Part shown: in pieces, positions 10,121-18,764 of the stretch | Layout of the letters: every line of letters starts with the position of its first letter | Position numbering within the stretch: position 1 is the stretch's first letter | Source of the DNA: Aquisalinus flavus | Lineage (GTDB): Bacteria; Pseudomonadota; Alphaproteobacteria; Caulobacterales; Parvularculaceae | Length of the DNA: 64,000 nucleotides | Assembly (NCBI RefSeq): GCF_022559625.1 | Contig: NZ_CP042288.1 | Coordinates: 272,409 to 336,408, forward strand | Reading direction: 5' to 3' | Translations under genes and position numbers: made by a program | Notes under the pieces: generated by a model | The model's input: the letters and a program-made list of their open reading frames with translations, nothing else | What the model was told of the DNA's origin: nothing | Database searches by the model: none

Positions 10121-10214
10121 GGGAAAGTCCTCTCTGTCTCCACGTCCCTGACGATATGCCGAAACGGATCGGGCTCAAAGCGGGAAACGCGCCCTGGCGC
10201 GGTGCCGGATAAAC

Positions 10215-10243
10215 AAAAAGCCGTATCGGGCGATACGGCTTTT
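10215..10243 (-). terminator. Rho-independent terminator of rpsU
   Basis: AGCCGTATCG pairs with CGATACGGCT around a short loop. On the minus strand the stem is followed by a TTTTTG tract. It lies 30 bp after the rpsU stop codon. On the plus strand only TTTT follows, so it acts mainly on rpsU. Confidence 0.85.
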
Positions 10244-10273
10244 CTGAATTCTGTGTCGATGTCGACGAGAAGG

Positions 10274-10483
10274 CTAGATGATGCCTTCGCGCTGCATCCG
10301 CTTGCGCTGCAGCTTGCGGGCGCGGCGAACGGCTTCCGCTTTCTGGCGGGCCTTTTTCTCGGACGGTTTTTCATAGAACTTGCGGCGTTTCATTTCCCGA
10401 AACGTCCCCTCGCGCTGCATTTTCTTCTTCAGGGCGCGCAGGGCCTGTTCCACATTGTTCTCACGGACGACGATATTAACGAT
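10274..10483 (-). CDS. rpsU: 30S ribosomal protein S21, apparent ATC start
   Basis: The 69-residue protein reads (M)[18 protein letters not shown] and ends in [13 protein letters not shown], a full match in length and sequence style to alphaproteobacterial S21. The expected initiator position is an ATC codon (10483-10481), placed 9 bp after a perfect AGGAGG (10498-10493). The only other in-frame candidates are a CTG 3 bp after AGGAGG and an ATG 51 codons upstream. Both are implausible, the first by spacing and the second because it would fuse an unrelated 53-residue leader. S21 binds the 30S platform and helps initiation. The gene is divergent from COQ9, the usual alphaproteobacterial arrangement. 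Confidence 0.9.
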   Translation of the reverse strand: MVNIVVRENNVEQALRALKKKMQREGTFREMKRRKFYEKPSEKKARQKAEAVRRARKLQRKRMQREGII

Positions 10484-10687
10484 GGCCAGGGCCCTCCTAT
10501 ATACACTTCGGTCTAGCTTGTTGGCATTTGCCAGGAACGGTTGCCTGAACGAACAGGCGGATATTGCTTCCAGACTTCCGGCGGAGTTCCGGCGGATTTC
10601 CAGAGCGCGCTCTCTAGCATTGGGACGGTTTCTTGTCCACATTGAAAGATATAGGATCGCAAAAGAGATGCTGCAAGGACGAGCCCC

Positions 10688-11398
10688 ATGAAATCGACTG
10701 AAAAATCCAGAAAAAACAGTAACTTGGATGATCTGGAGGAAGTGCGCCTGGCGATCCTCGATGAAATGCTGGTCGAGGCGGCGTTCGATGGCTGGACCGA
10801 GTCGACGCTTGTCGCCGCCGCCAAGGCAGCCGGTATGGACTCAGTCGCCTATGAGCGCGGCGATCTGAAGCGGGCCTTCCCCAAGGGCATCGCCGATGTG
10901 CTGGACTTCTGGTCAGAGCGTGAGGACGAGAAGATGGCGGCAGCGTTCGAGGCAGCCAATCCGGCGCCGGAGAAGATCCGCGACAAGGTCAGGTTTCTCG
11001 TGCGCACCCGCATCGAGGGGCTGAGCGAGCATCGCGAGGCGGCCCGGCGCGCTTCGGCGACGCTGGCATTGCCTTACTATCTGCCGCTGGCAAGCAGGCT
11101 GGCGTGGCGCACGGCGGATGCGGTCTGGCGGGCGCTGGGCGACACATCGACCGATTTCAATTTCTACACCAAGCGCACGACCCTGTCCGGTGTCTATCTG
11201 TCGACGCTGGCGGCCTGGTTTGGCGATGAAGACGACGAGATCGTCAATCCGGTCTATGAACAAACATGGAAGTTTCTCGACGAGCGGATCGAGAATGTGA
11301 TGCAGTTCGAGAAATTCAAGAAACAGGCGCAGGACCGCATGCCGGACATGTCTGCCTTCACCGAGTTTCTCGGACGTATGCGCTATCCCGGCAAATAG
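10688..11398 (+). CDS. COQ9 family protein (ubiquinone biosynthesis accessory factor)
   Basis: This is a 236-residue protein. The N-terminal half has a TetR-like helical fold ([19 protein letters not shown]). The C-terminal COQ9 domain contains the [20 protein letters not shown] helix and [20 protein letters not shown], the family hallmark that forms the lipid-binding pocket. COQ9 presents ubiquinone intermediates to the hydroxylase COQ7. It is divergent from rpsU. UbiX, another ubiquinone-pathway enzyme, is encoded 9 kb away. The start follows AAGGACGAGCCCC. Confidence 0.92.
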   Translation: MKSTEKSRKNSNLDDLEEVRLAILDEMLVEAAFDGWTESTLVAAAKAAGMDSVAYERGDLKRAFPKGIADVLDFWSEREDEKMAAAFEAANPAPEKIRDKVRFLVRTRIEGLSEHREAARRASATLALPYYLPLASRLAWRTADAVWRALGDTSTDFNFYTKRTTLSGVYLSTLAAWFGDEDDEIVNPVYEQTWKFLDERIENVMQFEKFKKQAQDRMPDMSAFTEFLGRMRYPGK

Positions 11399-11517
11399 GG
11401 CCAATACACCGGCCGCGCCCGCGCGCTGCGCGGCGTGATTGACCCGCGCGGCCGCCCGCAGCACACTCTGGCAAAAGAGACGCGCCAGAAGGCGCTGTGC
11501 GGGCAGGGAGGCCGGCC

Positions 11518-12720
11518 ATGACAGCAGCAATCCTCAAAGGGGCGGGGGCGATCCTCCTGCTCGTCATTCTCGTTTTCGCTGCCTGGTTTTTCCGGCCCTG
11601 GGCGCCGTATTCGCCGTTCGACATCATCTGGAACCGGGAGACCGGCGACCGCGTCGATCTCTATCGCCGCATGGAGGAGATGTTCCCCCATCGTATCGTC
11701 GAGGGCGCCGAGAATGCCGAGCCGCTGCGCCGGGCGATCAAGGCGATCAACGAGACCTATGACTGGAACGGCCAAGAGAAAACCATCGATCAGTATGCGG
11801 CGGAAAGCGACACGACCGCGCTGATGGTGGTCAAGGACGGCCGCGTCGTGTTCGAGCGCTATTACCAGGGCGAGGAGGCCGAGAGCCGGCATACCTCGTG
11901 GTCGGTCGCCAAGAGCTATGTCGCCACGCTGGTCGGCATGGCGCTGATGGATGGTACGATCTCGTCCCTCGACGATCCGGTATCGAAATATGTGCCCGCT
12001 TTCGAGGGCACGGATTATGGCAGCACCAGCCTGCGGCACCTGTTGATGATGTCGTCGGGCATCGACTTCATCGAGGATTACGAGACGCGCGGGTCTGACA
12101 TGCGCAAGCTGTTCTTCGATGTGTTCATCATGAACGCCGATGTCGACGCGTTCGTGAAGCCCTATCGCCGCAACCGGCCGGCGGGCACCGATCTCGATTA
12201 CCTGTCGCCGAACTCCCATGTGCTGTCGATGGTGCTGCGCGAGGCCTATGGCAAGCCGCTGGCGCAGATCGCCTCGGAGAAGATCTTCAAGCCGCTTGGC
12301 ATGGCGGACGGTACCTGGCTGATCGATCGCAACGCGGCGGACGGCAAGGAGATCGGCTATTGCTGCCTGCAGACGCGGGCCGAGGATTATGCCCGCTTCG
12401 GCCAGCTCTATCTGCAGGACGGGATGTGGCGGGGCGAGCGGCTGTTGCCGGTCGGCTGGACAGATATGGTCAGTGTGCCGCCGACCGAGGTGCATGAGGC
12501 GGGCAGTACGCATCATGGCGAGCGCGGCTATGGCCTGCATTTCTGGATCCCGGAAGATCCGGCTGGGGAGTATTTCGCCAATGGCTATAACGGCCAGAGC
12601 GTGTTCATCGACCCGGTGAACGATGTCGTCGTGGTCAAGACCGGGGCCGATATGGGCCAGATTGCGCGCCGTTCGGAGACGACGGCGGTGCTGCGGGCGC
12701 TGGCGCGCGCGGTGCAGTGA
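11518..12720 (+). CDS. Serine hydrolase, class C beta-lactamase / esterase fold
   Basis: This is a 400-residue protein with an N-terminal membrane anchor or signal (residues 5-25). The catalytic SxxK is S129-V-A-K132 in TSWSVAKSYV. The second active-site element is DYLSPNSH (Tyr-x-x-x-Asn type), and the third GYNGQSVFIDP replaces the HxG box. These are the features of the AmpC/EstB-like family, which includes penicillin-binding enzymes, esterases and 6-aminohexanoate hydrolases. The substrate cannot be told. The start at 11518 is preferred over one 7 codons upstream because GGGAGG lies 10 bp before it. It is probably monocistronic. Confidence 0.88.
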   Translation: MTAAILKGAGAILLLVILVFAAWFFRPWAPYSPFDIIWNRETGDRVDLYRRMEEMFPHRIVEGAENAEPLRRAIKAINETYDWNGQEKTIDQYAAESDTTALMVVKDGRVVFERYYQGEEAESRHTSWSVAKSYVATLVGMALMDGTISSLDDPVSKYVPAFEGTDYGSTSLRHLLMMSSGIDFIEDYETRGSDMRKLFFDVFIMNADVDAFVKPYRRNRPAGTDLDYLSPNSHVLSMVLREAYGKPLAQIASEKIFKPLGMADGTWLIDRNAADGKEIGYCCLQTRAEDYARFGQLYLQDGMWRGERLLPVGWTDMVSVPPTEVHEAGSTHHGERGYGLHFWIPEDPAGEYFANGYNGQSVFIDPVNDVVVVKTGADMGQIARRSETTAVLRALARAVQ

Positions 12721-12819
12721 GGCTTGCCGATCGTGGGGGCACGCTTGCGAATCCGTGCGCTATGCGGTCTGTTTCAGGCCTGAGACTTGAAACCAGAGCA
12801 AAACAGCAGGGAGACAGAA

Positions 12820-13155
12820 ATGGCTGGTAAATTCGAACTCTACAAGGACAATGCAGGCGAATTCCGTTTCCGCCTGAAGGCCGGCAATGGCGAGAACATT
12901 CTCGCCAGCGAGGGCTACACGCAGAAGGCCAGCGCTCAGAATGGCATTGACTCGGTGAAAAAGAATTCGACCGACGAAGCGCGCTACGAGAAAAAGGAAA
13001 CCGCTGCGGGCAAGTTCATGTTCAACCTGAAATCCTCCAACGGTCAGGTTATCGGCACGTCGCAGAGCTATGCGTCGGCTTCCAGCCGCGATGGCGGGAT
13101 CGAGTCGGTGATGAAAAACGCCCCCGAAGCCGCGGTGGACGACCAGACCGGCTGA
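12820..13155 (+). CDS. YegP family protein (DUF1508 tandem repeat)
   Basis: This is a 111-residue protein of two similar halves, GKFELYKDNAGEFRFRLKAG and GKFMFNLKSSNGQVIGTSQS. Each half is followed by the family's xSGIxSVKxN-like element (NGIDSVKKN, GGIESVMKN). The family (UPF0339) is a small alpha/beta fold of unknown biochemical function, sometimes stress-induced. The start follows CAGGGAGACAGAA. It is a single-gene unit, with 264 bp of noncoding sequence before the collar array. Confidence 0.93.
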   Translation: MAGKFELYKDNAGEFRFRLKAGNGENILASEGYTQKASAQNGIDSVKKNSTDEARYEKKETAAGKFMFNLKSSNGQVIGTSQSYASASSRDGGIESVMKNAPEAAVDDQTG

Positions 13156-13332
13156 GGCTTTCGTCAGCCTTCAGACTGACTTCCGAACAGGTGTAGTCCT
13201 GTCTGGAACAGCACTTAAATCTCTTTAAAAGCAGAACCGGCGGCCGTCGCTAGTGACTATTGCGGCAGCCTTCGGTCTTTCGCGTCATCAACCGCAGGGT
13301 CAATTTCGCTGTACATTTGCGACTATACTATG

Positions 13333-13348
13333 TTAATGGTTTGCTAAC
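13333..13348 (+). promoter_or_regulatory. CtrA-box-like site upstream of the collar array
   Basis: TTAA (13333-13336), seven bases, then CTAAC (13344-13348) matches the alphaproteobacterial CtrA consensus TTAA-N7-TTAAC with one mismatch. It lies 72 bp before the first collar gene. Two cell-cycle factors encoded in this window (RcdA, TrcR-like) make a CtrA network likely. The site itself is only a pattern match. Confidence 0.3.
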
Positions 13349-13419
13349 CGATGCTGCGAGGGCAATCGCGCATCTCTAATGTGTCGTGGGGTTACGGCAA
13401 ATATTTCAGGGGACAGTTC

Positions 13420-14046
13420 ATGCGCATTCTCGTTGCCGCCACAATGGCTGTCTCTGCTCTGGCCATCGGCGCCATGGCACTATTCAGCCCGGCCGTAACG
13501 CAATCGGCGCCCCCCCAGCAACAACCTTTCGTCGGCGAACTGAAGCTGACAGGCTATGGGGCGTGTCCTGTCGGCTGGATGCCGGCAGACGGGCAGCTCC
13601 TGCCGGTCGCCGGACCCGGTGAGGCGCTGTTTGCCCTCTACGGTACCGCTTTCGGCGGTGACGGCGAGACCAATTTCGCCTTGCCGGATTTGCGCGGCAG
13701 CGCGCCGATCCATATGGGGCAGGCGCCAGGCATGCCTCTCTATACTCTCGGTCAGAGAAGCAGCGAGACCAGCTTTACGCTGACCATCCAGAACATGCCG
13801 TCACACAGCCACACGGTCCACGCCACCAACCAGATGTCAGATAAGGGCGGCCCGCAGGACCGTTATCTGGGCGCCGGCGTTGGCGCTGACGATATCTATC
13901 ACGATGGCCCGGCGAACAAGACGATGGCGGCGGGCATGATCGACAAGTCCGGCGGTGGCGAGCCGGTCAATTATCGGGGCCCGTTTGTGGTCATGCAATG
14001 GTGTGTCGCGGTTGACGGTATCCAGCCGGTACTCGATCGCGGCTGA
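13420..14046 (+). CDS. Exported phage tail collar domain protein, paralogue 1 of 4
   Basis: This 208-residue protein has a signal peptide ending near residue 30 (SALAIGAMALFSPAVTQSA). The tail-collar (MdpB-like, COG4675) domain follows: PFVGELKLTGYGACPVGW, then GQLLPV, FALYGTAFGGDGETNFALPD and the ALPDLRG strand. The C-terminal part holds PSHSHTVHATNQMSDKGGP, GGPQDRYLGAG and YHDGP. Cysteines in GACPVGW and MQWCVAV are conserved in all four copies. It is the most diverged copy. Tail-collar folds are trimeric fibre tips in phages, but there are no phage genes here. The start at 13420 follows CAGGGGACAGTTC. Confidence 0.88.
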   Translation: MRILVAATMAVSALAIGAMALFSPAVTQSAPPQQQPFVGELKLTGYGACPVGWMPADGQLLPVAGPGEALFALYGTAFGGDGETNFALPDLRGSAPIHMGQAPGMPLYTLGQRSSETSFTLTIQNMPSHSHTVHATNQMSDKGGPQDRYLGAGVGADDIYHDGPANKTMAAGMIDKSGGGEPVNYRGPFVVMQWCVAVDGIQPVLDRG

Positions 14047-14082
14047 TCGCAAAGCCGCAGGACATGAACAAAGGAGAGAGAC

Positions 14083-14685
14083 ATGCGTAAATTCATTACT
14101 GCCACGGCGGCTGCGTCGGCCCTGGCCATGGCGGCGAGTGCGGCCGTCAGCCCGGCTGCGGCACAAAGTGAGCCTTTTCTCGGTCAGATGATGCTGACGG
14201 GATATAATTTCTGCCCGCGAGGCTGGGCGGAACCGGCGGGGCAGCTTCTGCCTATCAGCCAGAACTCGGCGCTTTTTTCCCTGTACGGAACGACCTATGG
14301 CGGTGACGGCCGGGTTTCATTCGCCCTGCCCGACATGCGGGGGCGTGCGCCGATCCACCATGGCACCGGTCCTGGCCTGCCAACCTATCCGCTCGGTGCC
14401 AGAGGCGGACAGACCAGCTTCACGCTGTCCATTCTGAACCTGCCGAGCCACAGCCACACGGTCAACGCGACCAATCTGACGGCAGACAAGGGCGGTCCGC
14501 AGGACCGCTATCTTGGCGGCGGCGTTGGCGACGACGATGTCTATCATGACGGTCCGCCGACCCGGACAATGGCGGCAGGCATGATCAGCCCGACCGGCAG
14601 TGGTCTGCCTGTCGATCAGCGCGGCCCCTATATTGCCATGCAATGGTGCGTTGCCATGCAGGGCGTCTACCCCTCGCGGAACTAG
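14083..14685 (+). CDS. Exported phage tail collar domain protein, paralogue 2 of 4
   Basis: This 200-residue protein has a cleavable signal (ALAMAASAAVSPAAAQS). The collar domain begins PFLGQMMLTGYNFCPRGW and includes ALPDMRGRAPIHHGTGPGLP, NLPSHSHTVNATNLTADKGG and DVYHDGPPTRTMAAGM. The two cysteines (NFCPRGW, MQWCVAM) are kept. It starts 36 bp after copy 1 behind a GGAGAGAG site. Its 3' half is almost identical in DNA to copy 4, although copy 3 lies between them, which points to gene conversion. Confidence 0.9.
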   Translation: MRKFITATAAASALAMAASAAVSPAAAQSEPFLGQMMLTGYNFCPRGWAEPAGQLLPISQNSALFSLYGTTYGGDGRVSFALPDMRGRAPIHHGTGPGLPTYPLGARGGQTSFTLSILNLPSHSHTVNATNLTADKGGPQDRYLGGGVGDDDVYHDGPPTRTMAAGMISPTGSGLPVDQRGPYIAMQWCVAMQGVYPSRN

Positions 14686-14733
14686 ATCTGTCCTTTCAGG
14701 GAAACGATGACAATCAGCGCAGGAGAGAGAAAC

Positions 14734-15336
14734 ATGCGTAGAATTCTTGCCGCGGGTGCGGCTATTTCGGGGCTCGTCATGGGCAGCCTGGCGTTTGTCG
14801 CCCCGGCGGCGGCCGAGTACGATCCCTATATCGGACAATTGTCGGCCACGGCGGCCAATTATTGTCCCCGCGACTGGGCAGCTGCCAATGGCCAGTTGAT
14901 ACCAATCAGTCAAAACACGGCTCTTTTTTCACTTCTCGGTACGCAATACGGTGGCAATGGCTCAACCACGTTCGCCCTGCCGGATCTTCGCGGCCGCTCG
15001 CCAATTCATTATGGCCAGGGCCCTGGGTTGCCTATTTATTCTCGCGGCGAGAAGAGCGGGACTACCAGTTTCACGCTGACAATCCCGCAAATGCCGGCCC
15101 ACAGCCACACGGTCAACGCGACCCACCTGACAGCAGACAAGGGCGGTCCGCAGGATCGCTATCTGGGCGGCGGGATTGGCGACGATGATGTCTATCATGA
15201 TGGCCCGCCGACCCGTACCATGGCGTCCAACATGTTGAGCCTGAGCGGGGGCAATCTCCCGATTTCCCATCGTGGTCCCTATGAGACTGTCAACTGGTGC
15301 ATCGCGCTGTTCGGCATCTTTCCATCGCGCAACTAG
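14734..15336 (+). CDS. Exported phage tail collar domain protein, paralogue 3 of 4
   Basis: This 200-residue protein has a signal peptide ending in VAPAAAEYDP. The collar core PYIGQLSATAANYCPRDW is followed by ALPDLRGRSPIHYGQGPGLP and MPAHSHTVNATHLTADKGGP. Its C-terminal third (MASNMLSLSGGNLPISHRGP, VNWCIAL) departs most from copies 2 and 4. The start at 14734 lies after GGAGAGAGAAAC; an ATG nine codons upstream lacks this spacing. The gene is 48 bp after copy 2 and surely co-transcribed. Confidence 0.9.
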   Translation: MRRILAAGAAISGLVMGSLAFVAPAAAEYDPYIGQLSATAANYCPRDWAAANGQLIPISQNTALFSLLGTQYGGNGSTTFALPDLRGRSPIHYGQGPGLPIYSRGEKSGTTSFTLTIPQMPAHSHTVNATHLTADKGGPQDRYLGGGIGDDDVYHDGPPTRTMASNMLSLSGGNLPISHRGPYETVNWCIALFGIFPSRN

Positions 15337-15377
15337 CCCTGTTTCGAATAACCAGAAAAAGATCAGGAGAGAAAAAC

Positions 15378-15980
15378 ATGCGTAAACTTCTTGCCAAGGC
15401 GGCGGCTGCATCGGGGCTTGCCCTCGGCGCCCTGTCTTCCGTCGCGCCGGCTGCGGCGCAGCTGGAACCCTTTGTCGGACAGATGATGCTGACCGGTTCC
15501 AACTTCTGTCCGCGGGGATGGGCTCCGGTCGAAGGACAGACGGTTGCGATCTCGTCAAACACGGCTCTGTTCGCGCTGCTGGGAACGACTTACGGCGGCA
15601 ATGGCACCACGACCTTCGGGTTGCCGGATCTTCGCGGCCGCAGCGCGATCCATGAGGGCACCGGTCCTGGCCTGCCGACCTATCCGCTTGGTGACAGAGG
15701 CGGGCAGTCCAGCTTCACGCTGTCGATTCTGAACCTGCCGAGCCACACCCACACGGTCAACGCGACCCATCTGACGGCAGACAAGGGCGGTCCGCAGGAC
15801 CGCTATCTTGGTGGCGGCATTGGCGACGACGATGACTATCATGACGGTCCGCCGACCCGGACAATGGCGGCAGGCATGATCAGCCCGACCGGCAGCGGTC
15901 AGCCGGTCGATCACCGCGGCCCGTATATTGCCATGCAATGGTGCATTGCCATGGAAGGGTATTTCCCGCCCCGCAACTAG
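15378..15980 (+). CDS. Exported phage tail collar domain protein, paralogue 4 of 4
   Basis: This 200-residue protein has a signal (LALGALSSVAPAAAQ). The collar domain begins PFVGQMMLTGSNFCPRGW and ends MQWCIAMEGYFPPRN. HTHTVNATHLTADKGGPQDR and DDYHDGPPTRTMAAGMISPT follow the same order as in copy 2. It starts 41 bp after copy 3 behind AGGAGAGAAAAAC and is the last gene of the array. A 102-bp structured repeat begins at its stop codon and separates it from the convergent purK. Confidence 0.9.
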   Translation: MRKLLAKAAAASGLALGALSSVAPAAAQLEPFVGQMMLTGSNFCPRGWAPVEGQTVAISSNTALFALLGTTYGGNGTTTFGLPDLRGRSAIHEGTGPGLPTYPLGDRGGQSSFTLSILNLPSHTHTVNATHLTADKGGPQDRYLGGGIGDDDDYHDGPPTRTMAAGMISPTGSGQPVDHRGPYIAMQWCIAMEGYFPPRN

Positions 15981-16081
15981 ATCGTTTCAGCATTCTGTGG
16001 AAACGCTGAAACGATCCAGACTCCTTGTTTGTCGCGTTTCCTGACGGTGAACCGGTTTCCACTTTACCGGGAAACGCTATA
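15980..16081. repeat. 102-bp structured intergenic repeat, copy A
   Basis: It shares 98 of 102 bases with 21535-21636. It folds as two hairpins: CGTTTCAGC with GCTGAAACG, then GCGTTTCC...GGGAAACGC enclosing GGTGAA and TTTACC. It lies between convergent genes (collar 4 and purK), which suggests a termination or transcript-end role. No run of T follows the stems. Confidence 0.85.
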
Positions 16082-16226
16082 AATCAATCTGTCTTCGAAC
16101 GAACACGCATTCGAAAACGGAAATGCTACTCGAGGTTTTCGATATAATGAGTTGTGCAGGGCCGGAGCGGATCGCTCCGGCCATTTCCATGTCCGGGCGA
16201 TGTCCCGGTCAGGCCGGACTGTCGCG

Positions 16227-17315
16227 TCAGGCGCGCGGCTTCAGCCGCGTGACGTGGCCCATCTTGCGGCCGTCACGCGCTTCTTTTTTGCCGTACAGGG
16301 TCAGATAGCAATCGCGTTCGCCGCCGATACGCTGCCAGCCGTCCACATCGTTGCCGATCAGGTTTTCCATCAGGCAGTCGGAATGGCGCGTGGGGTCGGC
16401 GAGCGGCCAGCCGGCGATAGCGCGGATATGCTGCTCGAACTGGCTGACATGGCAGGCCTCAACCGTCCAGTGGCCGGAATTATGCACGCGCGGCGCCATT
16501 TCGTTGACCCGCAAATGACCTGACTTCTCGACGAAAAACTCGACGCCGATGACGCCGACATAGTCAAGCGCGGTGAGGATATCGCAGGCAATGTCAGTCG
16601 CGCGGTCGCGTGTCTCGCCGCTGATCCCGGCCGGTACGGTGGAGGTGCGCAATATGCCGTCGCGATGGACATTCTCCGCCGGGTCATAGGCCATCATGAT
16701 GCCGTCGAGGCCGCGGGCGGCGATGACGGAAATCTCCCGCTCGAACGGCACGAAGCCTTCCATGATCGCCGGCGCGCCCTTCAGCGCGGCATAGGCATCG
16801 GCGACCTCGTCCTCGTCATGGATCACTGCCTGGCCCTTGCCGTCATAGCCGAAGCGGCGGGTCTTGAGGATGGCGGGGATGCCGGCGACCTCGACGGCGA
16901 GACCGAGGGCGGCCTCGCTCGCCACCGGCATGAACGGGGCGGTGTCGATGCCGAGACCTTTCAGGAATTTCTTTTCCGTCAACCGGTCCTGGCTGACCTC
17001 GAGGGCGCGGGCGCCGGGGCGCAGCGGCGTACCGGTGCGCGCGACGGCTTCGGCGGCGGAGGCGGGGACATTCTCGAACTCATAGGTGACGACATCGACG
17101 CTGGCGGCGAATTTTTCCAGCGCCGCATCGTCGTCATAGCCGGCCCTTGTGAAGTCGCGGGCGACCTCGGCGGCGGGGCTCTTCTCGTCAGGGCAATAGA
17201 TGTGGACGTGAAAGCCCAGCTTCGTCGCGGCCACCGCCAGCATCCGGCCCAGCTGGCCGCCACCGAGGATGCCGATGGTCGATCCGGGGGGCAGGGGCGC
17301 GGGCGTGGTGCTCAT
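16227..17315 (-). CDS. purK: 5-(carboxyamino)imidazole ribonucleotide synthase
   Basis: This is a 362-residue ATP-grasp enzyme. The N-terminal GILGGGQLGRMLAVAATKLG motif, the ATP-grasp strand ILKTRRFGYDGKGQAVI and FVPFEREISVIAARG are family hallmarks. NEMAPRVHNSGHWTVEACHV carries metal and substrate ligands. PurK turns AIR, bicarbonate and ATP into N5-CAIR, which PurE then rearranges. It lies 19 bp downstream of purE in one operon. The C-terminus (MGHVTRLKPRA) is typical. Confidence 0.97.
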   Translation of the reverse strand: MSTTPAPLPPGSTIGILGGGQLGRMLAVAATKLGFHVHIYCPDEKSPAAEVARDFTRAGYDDDAALEKFAASVDVVTYEFENVPASAAEAVARTGTPLRPGARALEVSQDRLTEKKFLKGLGIDTAPFMPVASEAALGLAVEVAGIPAILKTRRFGYDGKGQAVIHDEDEVADAYAALKGAPAIMEGFVPFEREISVIAARGLDGIMMAYDPAENVHRDGILRTSTVPAGISGETRDRATDIACDILTALDYVGVIGVEFFVEKSGHLRVNEMAPRVHNSGHWTVEACHVSQFEQHIRAIAGWPLADPTRHSDCLMENLIGNDVDGWQRIGGERDCYLTLYGKKEARDGRKMGHVTRLKPRA

Positions 17316-17334
17316 GGAGACGATCTTTCGCGGG

Positions 17335-17823
17335 TCAGTCTGTGGGGTCTTCGTCTATCTTCGCCGTCTGTGCGGCGCGCCAGTCATCGAGCCTGGCGGC
17401 GAGATCCCCGTCGAAGGCGGCAAGGACGGCGGCGGCGAGCAGGCCGGCATTCTTCGCGCCCGCATCGCCGATGGCCAGCGTGCCGACGGGTATGCCGCCC
17501 GGCATCTGCACGATTGAAAGAAGGCTGTCGAGGCCGGAAAGGGAGGAGGATTTCACCGGCACGCCGAAGACGGGCAGGGACGTCATCGCTGCGACCATGC
17601 CCGGCAGGTGCGCGGCGCCGCCGGCGCCGGCGATAATGACCTTCAGGCCACGCTCACGCGCCGTTCCGGCATAGTCATAAAGCCGTCTGGGGGTGCGGTG
17701 GGCGGAGACGATCTTCGCTTCGGATTCGACGCCGAGCTCGGCGAGGACGTCGGCGGCGTGCTTCATCGTCGGCCAGTCCGACTGGCTGCCCATGATGATC
17801 CCGATTTTCGCGCTGCCGGCCAT
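17335..17823 (-). CDS. purE: 5-(carboxyamino)imidazole ribonucleotide mutase
   Basis: This 162-residue protein shows the class I PurE signature. It has [20 protein letters not shown] at the N-terminus, the catalytic-loop [13 protein letters not shown] with its conserved His, and [19 protein letters not shown]. The enzyme converts N5-CAIR to CAIR in purine synthesis. It is the first gene of the purEK operon. The 222 bp upstream, toward the divergent GGDEF gene, are unusually AT-rich and probably hold both promoters. Confidence 0.97.
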   Translation of the reverse strand: MAGSAKIGIIMGSQSDWPTMKHAADVLAELGVESEAKIVSAHRTPRRLYDYAGTARERGLKVIIAGAGGAAHLPGMVAAMTSLPVFGVPVKSSSLSGLDSLLSIVQMPGGIPVGTLAIGDAGAKNAGLLAAAVLAAFDGDLAARLDDWRAAQTAKIDEDPTD

Positions 17824-18045
17824 AGTCTCTCATCCTTCAATGTCGGCGCTCTGCTTGCCCCTGCCGGGGGAAGCGGGGAAAACGCGGTTTATAGCAAACC
17901 GTGGGGCGCATACAATGGAAAAATACCGCGAATACAGACAAGCACTTGAACTAAATTCATCTCAAATATCAATTTTCCTATAAGTATTCGGTCAACAAAT
18001 ACTGTGTATCTTGTCTGGAAAGTTCAGTGAAGGGAGCCAGTAGAG

Positions 18046-18711
18046 ATGCAAACTTTAAATCAATGCGACACAAATTATAGCAAAAATGTTCTAAACTTTA
18101 ACTCAACACTGTCGGTCGCTGGCTCTTCTGAAGCCCTGCCACCGCAGGCAGTGCTTGCCTCCCAGGTCAGGACCCTGCAGCAGCAGCTGGAAGAGGCCAA
18201 TGCGAAGATCCGCGAACTGGCTGATCTGGCCGACACCGATCCGCTGCTCGGCCTGATCAACCGGCGCGCCTTCACGCGCGAGCTGATCCGCACCATCGCC
18301 GAGGTCGGCCGCTACGGGCTGGAGGCGCATCTGGCCTATGTCGACCTGAACGGGCTCAAGCCGGTCAATGACAGTTTCGGCCATGCGGCGGGGGATGCGG
18401 TGCTGTGCCACCTGGCGCATACGCTGTCGCAGCTGATCCGCGATTCCGACACGATGGGCCGGCTTGGCGGGGATGAGTTCGGCATCATCCTGACCCATAC
18501 CGATCCGCATGCCGCTGTCGCTGCGATGGAGCGCCTGTCGCGCGGGCTCGAGAAAGTGCCGCTGCTCTGGCAGGGCCACCAGCTGCCGGTCAGTTTTGCC
18601 TGGGGCGTGTTCGAGCTGCGGCCAGGCCAGAAGGTCGAACAGGTGCTGCAGGAAGCGGACCGGGCGATGTACGACCACAAGCAAAACCTGAAGGCCGGCA
18701 TACGGCACTGA
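18046..18711 (+). CDS. Diguanylate cyclase, single GGDEF domain
   Basis: This is a 221-residue soluble protein. A short coiled coil (about 38-62, LQQQLEEANAKIRELADLAD) leads into the GGDEF domain. The active-site loop GGDEF is intact (141-145). The allosteric I-site RDSD (132-135) sits exactly five residues upstream, so the enzyme should make c-di-GMP and be product-inhibited. VDLNGLKPVNDSFGH carries the metal and substrate contacts. There is no sensor domain or membrane segment. The N-terminal 40 residues are AT-rich in codon use and unlike the rest. The start follows GAAGGGAGCC. Confidence 0.95.
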   Translation: MQTLNQCDTNYSKNVLNFNSTLSVAGSSEALPPQAVLASQVRTLQQQLEEANAKIRELADLADTDPLLGLINRRAFTRELIRTIAEVGRYGLEAHLAYVDLNGLKPVNDSFGHAAGDAVLCHLAHTLSQLIRDSDTMGRLGGDEFGIILTHTDPHAAVAAMERLSRGLEKVPLLWQGHQLPVSFAWGVFELRPGQKVEQVLQEADRAMYDHKQNLKAGIRH

Positions 18712-18764
18712 CACCCTCCGGTGCTGATAGAGCATGATCCAGCCGCCTTCGGTGAAGCCGGGCA

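Noticed and set aside
10484..10642. N-terminal 53-residue extension of rpsU from an upstream ATG
   Set aside because: It lies upstream of the AGGAGG site, has unrelated composition and no S21 family member has it.
13420..15980. Prophage remnant around the tail-collar genes
   Set aside because: No integrase, capsid, terminase or lysis genes nearby, and every copy has a signal peptide.
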